DNA of 9,627 bases from JBHIER01 sp046760705 [NCBI: bacterium] (lineage in GTDB: Bacteria > JBHIER01 > G020348925), in assembly GCA_046760705.1 (NCBI GenBank), contig JBHIER010000091.1:1-9627 (forward strand). The letters are read 5' to 3'. The first letter of the stretch is position 1, and each line of letters begins with the position of its first letter. Under the pieces are notes generated by a model. That model saw nothing but the letters and a program-made list of their open reading frames with translations. It ran no database searches and had not been told where the DNA came from. Position numbers and translations under genes: made by a program. This document shows, piece by piece, positions 6,476-9,627 of this stretch.

Positions 6476-6844
6476 TCAGATAACCTCAGGTGCCAGGGAG
6501 ATAATCTTCATGAACCCTTTCTCCCTCAACTCTCTGGCCACCGGGCCGAAGACCCGAGTGCCTCTGGGTTCTCCAGCTTCGGTAATGAGCACCGCTGCGT
6601 TCTCATCAAAGCGGATGTACGTCCCGTCCCGCCGAGGTGTCTCCTTCTTGGTGCGAACAATGACCGCTCTGGACATTTGACCCTTTTTCACTGTCCCTCC
6701 GGGCATGGCGTCCTTGACCGAGACGACCACCACGTCACCGACGCCGGCATATCTCCGACCGGTGCCACCTAAGACCTTAATGCACTGGACGCGTTTGGCC
6801 CCAGTGTTGTCGGCCACATTCATCTTGGTCTCTTGTTGAATCAT
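6476..6844 (-). CDS. rplN: 50S ribosomal protein L14
   Basis: L14 lies on the subunit interface, next to L19 and the 16S rRNA. At 122 residues (E. coli 123) it is highly conserved: [19 protein letters not shown] at the start, [56 protein letters not shown] and the ending [13 protein letters not shown]. The ATG at 6844 is unambiguous. It is the first gene of the spc part and follows rpsQ by only 18 bp, with no terminator or promoter visible between, so the S10 and spc units seem to be one transcript. Confidence 0.97.
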   Translation of the reverse strand: MIQQETKMNVADNTGAKRVQCIKVLGGTGRRYAGVGDVVVVSVKDAMPGGTVKKGQMSRAVIVRTKKETPRRDGTYIRFDENAAVLITEAGEPRGTRVFGPVARELREKGFMKIISLAPEVI

Positions 6845-6862
6845 ACTGAACGCTTCTGCCCT

Positions 6863-7126
6863 CTACTCTGTTTCCGGGGCTCTCTCCACAATTTCGACCA
6901 CCCGCCACCGTTTGGTCTTGCTCAGCGGCCGCGTCTCCATCACCTTCACCCTATCTCCAGGCCGGCACCGGTTCTCCTCGTCGTGAGCCTTCAGTTTGCT
7001 GGTTCTTCTCACCACGCGTTCGTACCTGGGATGCCGAACCAATCGCTCCACAGCGACGACGATGCTCTTATCCATCTTGTTGCTGATCACTTTCCCTGTG
7101 CGGACCTTTCGCTTGTTTCGTCCCAC
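6863..7126 (-). CDS. rpsQ: 30S ribosomal protein S17
   Basis: S17 is an OB-fold primary assembly protein of the small subunit that binds 16S rRNA. The 87-residue product carries [19 protein letters not shown], the variable [21 protein letters not shown] loop, and the signature [26 protein letters not shown]. The start is a GTG at 7126 with AGGAG 6 nt upstream. It has the usual place between rpmC and rplN, 28 bp after the former. Confidence 0.96.
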   Translation of the reverse strand: MGRNKRKVRTGKVISNKMDKSIVVAVERLVRHPRYERVVRRTSKLKAHDEENRCRPGDRVKVMETRPLSKTKRWRVVEIVERAPETE

Positions 7127-7154
7127 TATGTGCTCCTCTCTGCGCCCATCGGCC

Positions 7155-7361
7155 TCAGGACAATTTCCTGATGCCTACCTCGTGCTCGTGAAGGACAGTC
7201 TTCAACCTGGCGATGTCCCGTCTGACCATCCGCACCCGAAGAGGGTTGTCCAACTGACTCGTCACCTTCTGGAACCGAAGGTTGGTCAGCTCCTCCTCCA
7301 GGTCGTGGAGTTGACTTCTGATTTCTGAGACTGTCATCTCGCGAATCTGCTCAGTTTTCAT
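7155..7361 (-). CDS. rpmC: 50S ribosomal protein L29
   Basis: L29 is a small, mostly helical protein near the exit of the peptide tunnel, next to L23, where nascent-chain factors dock. The 68 residues fit the family and form two antiparallel helices: [19 protein letters not shown] and the signature region [21 protein letters not shown]. The ATG at 7361 lies 4 bp after the rplP stop, suggesting coupled translation. Confidence 0.95.
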   Translation of the reverse strand: MKTEQIREMTVSEIRSQLHDLEEELTNLRFQKVTSQLDNPLRVRMVRRDIARLKTVLHEHEVGIRKLS

Positions 7362-7365
7362 CGCC

Positions 7366-7785
7366 TCACGTCCTCAAAGCCTTCCGTTCCAGGAATCGTG
7401 TCTTAATCGGAAGTTTTCCTCCGGCGAGGCGCACTGCCTCTCTGGCCAGCTCCACCGGAACCCCCTCCAGTTCAAACAGCACCCGGCCCGGCTTGACCAC
7501 TGCCACCCAGTGTTCTGGGTTCCCTTTTCCCTTCCCCATTCTCGTCTCGGCCGGTTTGATCGTCACAGGCTTATCCGGAAAGATGCGAATCCACACCTTC
7601 CCGCCCCGCTTGATATGGCGCGTCATGGCCACTCGGGCCGCCTCCAGTTGCCGGTTGGTGATCCACCCCGGTTCGAGGGCTTGCAGGCCATATTCGCCGA
7701 AATCGAGGGCCGTTCCCCCTTTGGCCTCTCCCCGCATTCGACCCCTCTGTTGCTTTCGAAACTTCACTCGCTTTGGCATTAACAT
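7366..7785 (-). CDS. rplP: 50S ribosomal protein L16
   Basis: L16 sits near the A-site tRNA elbow of the large subunit. The 139-residue protein (E. coli 136) shows [15 protein letters not shown] at the N-terminus, [23 protein letters not shown], the signature [42 protein letters not shown] and KLPIKTRF. The ATG at 7785 is preferred over one two codons later because GGAG is better spaced to it (about 9 nt) and the resulting MLxPKR is the family norm. rpsC lies 40 bp upstream. Confidence 0.96.
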   Translation of the reverse strand: MLMPKRVKFRKQQRGRMRGEAKGGTALDFGEYGLQALEPGWITNRQLEAARVAMTRHIKRGGKVWIRIFPDKPVTIKPAETRMGKGKGNPEHWVAVVKPGRVLFELEGVPVELAREAVRLAGGKLPIKTRFLERKALRT

Positions 7786-7825
7786 ATTCAGCTTCTCCGC
7801 CTGAAAATGGCCCTTCTGTCTCTCC

Positions 7826-8494
7826 TCAGCCCTGGGCGGCGGCCCCCTGGGGTGAGCCGATAATCTCCCCCTTACAAATCCACACCTTCACCCCGATACA
7901 ACCGTAGGTGGTGTGGGCGATCACGGAGGCATAATCGATGTCCGAGCGAAAGGTTTGAAGGGGGACCCGTCCCTCCCGATACCCTTCCCTGCGGGACATC
8001 TCTGCCCCGCCCAGACGGCCGGAGCAGAGAATCCGAACCCCCTCGGCCCCCATCCGCATGGTTGAGCTGACCGCCTTCTTCATCGCCCTTCGAAATGAGA
8101 CCCGTTGTTCCAACTGGGAGGCCACATTCTCGGCCACCAGATAGGCGTCCAGTTCCGGTCGCCTGATCTCTGCGATGTTAATGTAGACCTCCTTCTTAAT
8201 CTCCTCAGTGCTAATCAGAAGCTTAATCTCATCGCGCAGCTTATCCACCTCGGCCCCCCTTCTGCCGATCACAATCCCGGGCCGAGCCGTATGGATATCG
8301 ATGGTCACCGTCTTAGGGGCCCGAGCGATCTCGATCTTTGAGATTCCCGCCCGCTGGAGGCGGTTGCGAATATATCGCCTCAGCATCAAATCCTCTCTCA
8401 AAGACTGGGTGAAGTTCCTTTCATCGTACCACTTCGAGTCCCACGTCTTATTGATACCTAACCGCAGTCCTATCGGGTTCGTCTTCTGTCCCAA
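7826..8494 (-). CDS. rpsC: 30S ribosomal protein S3
   Basis: S3 lines the mRNA entry tunnel of the small subunit. The 222-residue product begins [20 protein letters not shown]. It contains a type-2 KH domain at about residues 40-110 with the GRRG loop at 77-80 (GIVIGRRG). The C-terminal domain has [30 protein letters not shown] and [13 protein letters not shown]. The start codon is TTG at 8494, 7 nt after a perfect AGGAGG. An overlapping ATG at 8498 is out of frame. rplV ends 11 bp upstream, so the ribosome site overlaps the rplV stop. Confidence 0.96.
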   Translation of the reverse strand: MGQKTNPIGLRLGINKTWDSKWYDERNFTQSLREDLMLRRYIRNRLQRAGISKIEIARAPKTVTIDIHTARPGIVIGRRGAEVDKLRDEIKLLISTEEIKKEVYINIAEIRRPELDAYLVAENVASQLEQRVSFRRAMKKAVSSTMRMGAEGVRILCSGRLGGAEMSRREGYREGRVPLQTFRSDIDYASVIAHTTYGCIGVKVWICKGEIIGSPQGAAAQG

Positions 8495-8501
8495 CCATTC
8501 A

Positions 8502-8507
8502 CCTCCT
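8502..8507 (-). promoter_or_regulatory. Shine-Dalgarno AGGAGG of the TTG-started rpsC, overlapping the rplV stop
   Basis: A perfect AGGAGG lies 7 nt before the TTG at 8494 and overlaps the rplV TAG. It supports TTG as the start and suggests that ribosomes ending rplV can reinitiate on rpsC. Confidence 0.75.
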
Positions 8508-8856
8508 ATCTCTTTTGGCGTTCAGCGAGAACGACACTCAGGTGGCTGGTGCGCTTCAGAATCCGGGCCGCCCGACCCATGGCCCGCGGTCGAAACCGCT
8601 TCAGGCTCGGCCCCCCGTCCACCTGAACCTCTTTGATGTACAGATCCTCAACTTTGACACGTGTGCTTCCAGCCATGTTGACCGCATTGGCGGCCGCCGA
8701 CCGGATGGTCTTCTCCACGTGGGTCGAAGCGGCCTTTAAAGTAAAATGGAGAATGTTGAGGGCCTCCTCTACATCCTTCCCCCTGACCAGATCAGCCACT
8801 TGTCTCATCTTTCTCGGAGAGATTCTCACATATCGTGCCTTGGCTCTATATTCCAT
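8506..8856 (-). CDS. rplV: 50S ribosomal protein L22
   Basis: L22 lines the peptide exit tunnel; its long beta-hairpin carries macrolide-related contacts. The protein is 116 residues and starts MEYRAKARYVRISPRKMRQVADLVRGK, the typical family opening. It continues with ALNILHFTLKAAS, IRSAAANAVN and the C-terminal hairpin VDGGPSLKRFRPRAMGRAARILKRTSHLSV. The ATG at 8856 is chosen by this similarity; a GTG at 8880 would add eight unfamiliar residues and has no better ribosome site. The spacing to rpsS is 40 bp. Confidence 0.94.
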   Translation of the reverse strand: MEYRAKARYVRISPRKMRQVADLVRGKDVEEALNILHFTLKAASTHVEKTIRSAAANAVNMAGSTRVKVEDLYIKEVQVDGGPSLKRFRPRAMGRAARILKRTSHLSVVLAERQKR

Positions 8857-8896
8857 ATACGCTTCCCACCGTCCGTTCACACTGTTTGCGCGGCCC

Positions 8897-9184
8897 TCAC
8901 TTCAAGGCTGTCGACCGCTCCGTCATTTTGCCGCTGTGCCCACGAAAAGTCCGTGTCGGCGCAAACTCCCCCAGCTTGTGACCTACCATATTTTCGGTAA
9001 TGTACACCGGAATAAATTTATTCCCATTGTGAATGGCAATAGTATGGCCCACAAACTCCGGGGTGATGGTGGACCGTCTCGACCATGTCTTCAGCACCCT
9101 CTTCTCCATGGTCTTATTCATCTCCTCAATCTTCTCGAAGAGCTTTGGCTCCACATACGGTCCCTTTTTAATTGAACGAGCCAC
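8897..9184 (-). CDS. rpsS: 30S ribosomal protein S19
   Basis: S19 lies in the 30S head, forming a complex with S13 near the A site. The 95-residue product shows [66 protein letters not shown]. The start is the GTG at 9184, 8 nt after AGGAGG. A GTG three codons upstream (9193) overlaps that ribosome site and is rejected. It follows rplB by 32 bp. Confidence 0.96.
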   Translation of the reverse strand: MARSIKKGPYVEPKLFEKIEEMNKTMEKRVLKTWSRRSTITPEFVGHTIAIHNGNKFIPVYITENMVGHKLGEFAPTRTFRGHSGKMTERSTALK

Positions 9185-9192
9185 AGAGAACA

Positions 9193-9198
9193 CCTCCT
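9193..9198 (-). promoter_or_regulatory. Shine-Dalgarno AGGAGG deciding the GTG start of rpsS
   Basis: A perfect AGGAGG on the minus strand sits 8 nt before the GTG at 9184. The upstream GTG at 9193 overlaps it and so cannot use it. Confidence 0.7.
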
Positions 9199-9216
9199 GT
9201 GTTTTTCTCTCTCAGT

Positions 9217-9627
9217 CTACGTCTTTCGCTTCTTGACGATGAGCCCGTTGGATCTTTTCTTACTGCTTCTTGTCTTCAGCCCTTTGGCCGGTTTTCCCCA
9301 TGGTGTACACGGGTGTCGTCCGCCGGAGCTCTTCCCTTCCCCACCCCCCATGGGGTGGTCGACCGGATTCATAGCCACCCCGCGCACGGCCGGCCGTCGC
9401 CGCAGCCATCGGGACCTGCCGGCTTTGCCCGAGGAGATACTCTCATGATCCAGGTTGCCCACCTGCCCGATGGTGGCTGAGCACTCCAGGGGCACCAGAC
9501 GGACCTCACCTGAGGGGAGACGGATGTGGCCGAACCGGCCTTCTTTGGCCACCAACTGAGCCCCCGTCCCCGCCCCCCGAACCAGGTGCCCCCCCGTCCC
9601 GTTCTGGAGCGCCATGTTATGTACAAG
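9217..9627 (-). CDS. rplB: 50S ribosomal protein L2, C-terminal part (cut by right edge)
   Basis: L2 is required for subunit association and peptidyl-transferase activity. Only the last 136 residues are present, about half of the usual 273-277; the N-terminal part lies beyond the right edge. Visible are [21 protein letters not shown], the SH3-like strand region [23 protein letters not shown], and the highly conserved [17 protein letters not shown] loop, then [13 protein letters not shown] and a basic tail. In the loop, HPM replaces the commoner HPH; I recall this variant from Bacteroidetes-type L2. An ATG at 9615 is internal, not the start. Confidence 0.95.
   Translation of the reverse strand, partial: LVHNMALQNGTGGHLVRGAGTGAQLVAKEGRFGHIRLPSGEVRLVPLECSATIGQVGNLDHESISSGKAGRSRWLRRRPAVRGVAMNPVDHPMGGGEGKSSGGRHPCTPWGKPAKGLKTRSSKKRSNGLIVKKRKT

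Noticed and set aside
8633-9175. Plus-strand open frame of 180 codons opposite rplV and rpsS
   Set aside because: It is antisense to two clear ribosomal genes; the length is a by-product of GC-rich coding sequence.

Overview
The window comes from a bacterial chromosome, almost certainly of a diderm (Gram-negative-type) organism. Everything supported as a gene lies on the minus strand, so transcription runs from high to low coordinates. The right two thirds (about 3.2-9.6 kb) is a classical fused S10-spc ribosomal-protein operon: rplB (C-terminal part), rpsS, rplV, rpsC, rplP, rpmC, rpsQ, rplN, rplX, rplE, rpsN (zinc type), rpsH, rplF, rplR, rpsE, rpmD. Genes are separated by 1-46 bp. Six of the 15 complete ribosomal genes appear to start at GTG or TTG behind a good Shine-Dalgarno sequence, so several true starts lie inside the longest open frame.

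After rpmD the usual order breaks. rplO and secY, which normally follow, are absent. Instead the rpmD stop codon is embedded in the start of a 70-residue coiled-coil protein with one membrane segment (3026-3238). Downstream of it is 239 bp with no convincing gene (2787-3025), and base composition drops from GC-rich to clearly more AT-rich.

The left 2.8 kb is accessory and encodes exported proteins. A 216-residue signal-peptide outer-membrane beta-barrel protein (2136-2786) is followed by a 537-residue secreted protein (484-2097). That protein has a carboxypeptidase-regulatory-like beta-sandwich, an acidic cysteine-rich linker and a Vps62-like domain. A further open frame running off the left edge (1-469) looks like the C-terminal part of a large secreted protein. 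Its frame is open and protein-like upstream of its first ATG, back to about position 511, overlapping the end of the Vps62-like gene. This suggests that the two were one gene split by a -1 frameshift.

The beta-barrel protein shows the organism is diderm. Its style, the secreted multidomain proteins and the L2 variant motif fit an FCB-group or neighbouring candidate-phylum bacterium, but that placement is inference from recollected family patterns, not from a search. The ribosomal genes work together as one co-regulated transcript. The left-hand genes probably form a separate short unit producing envelope or extracellular proteins of unknown function.
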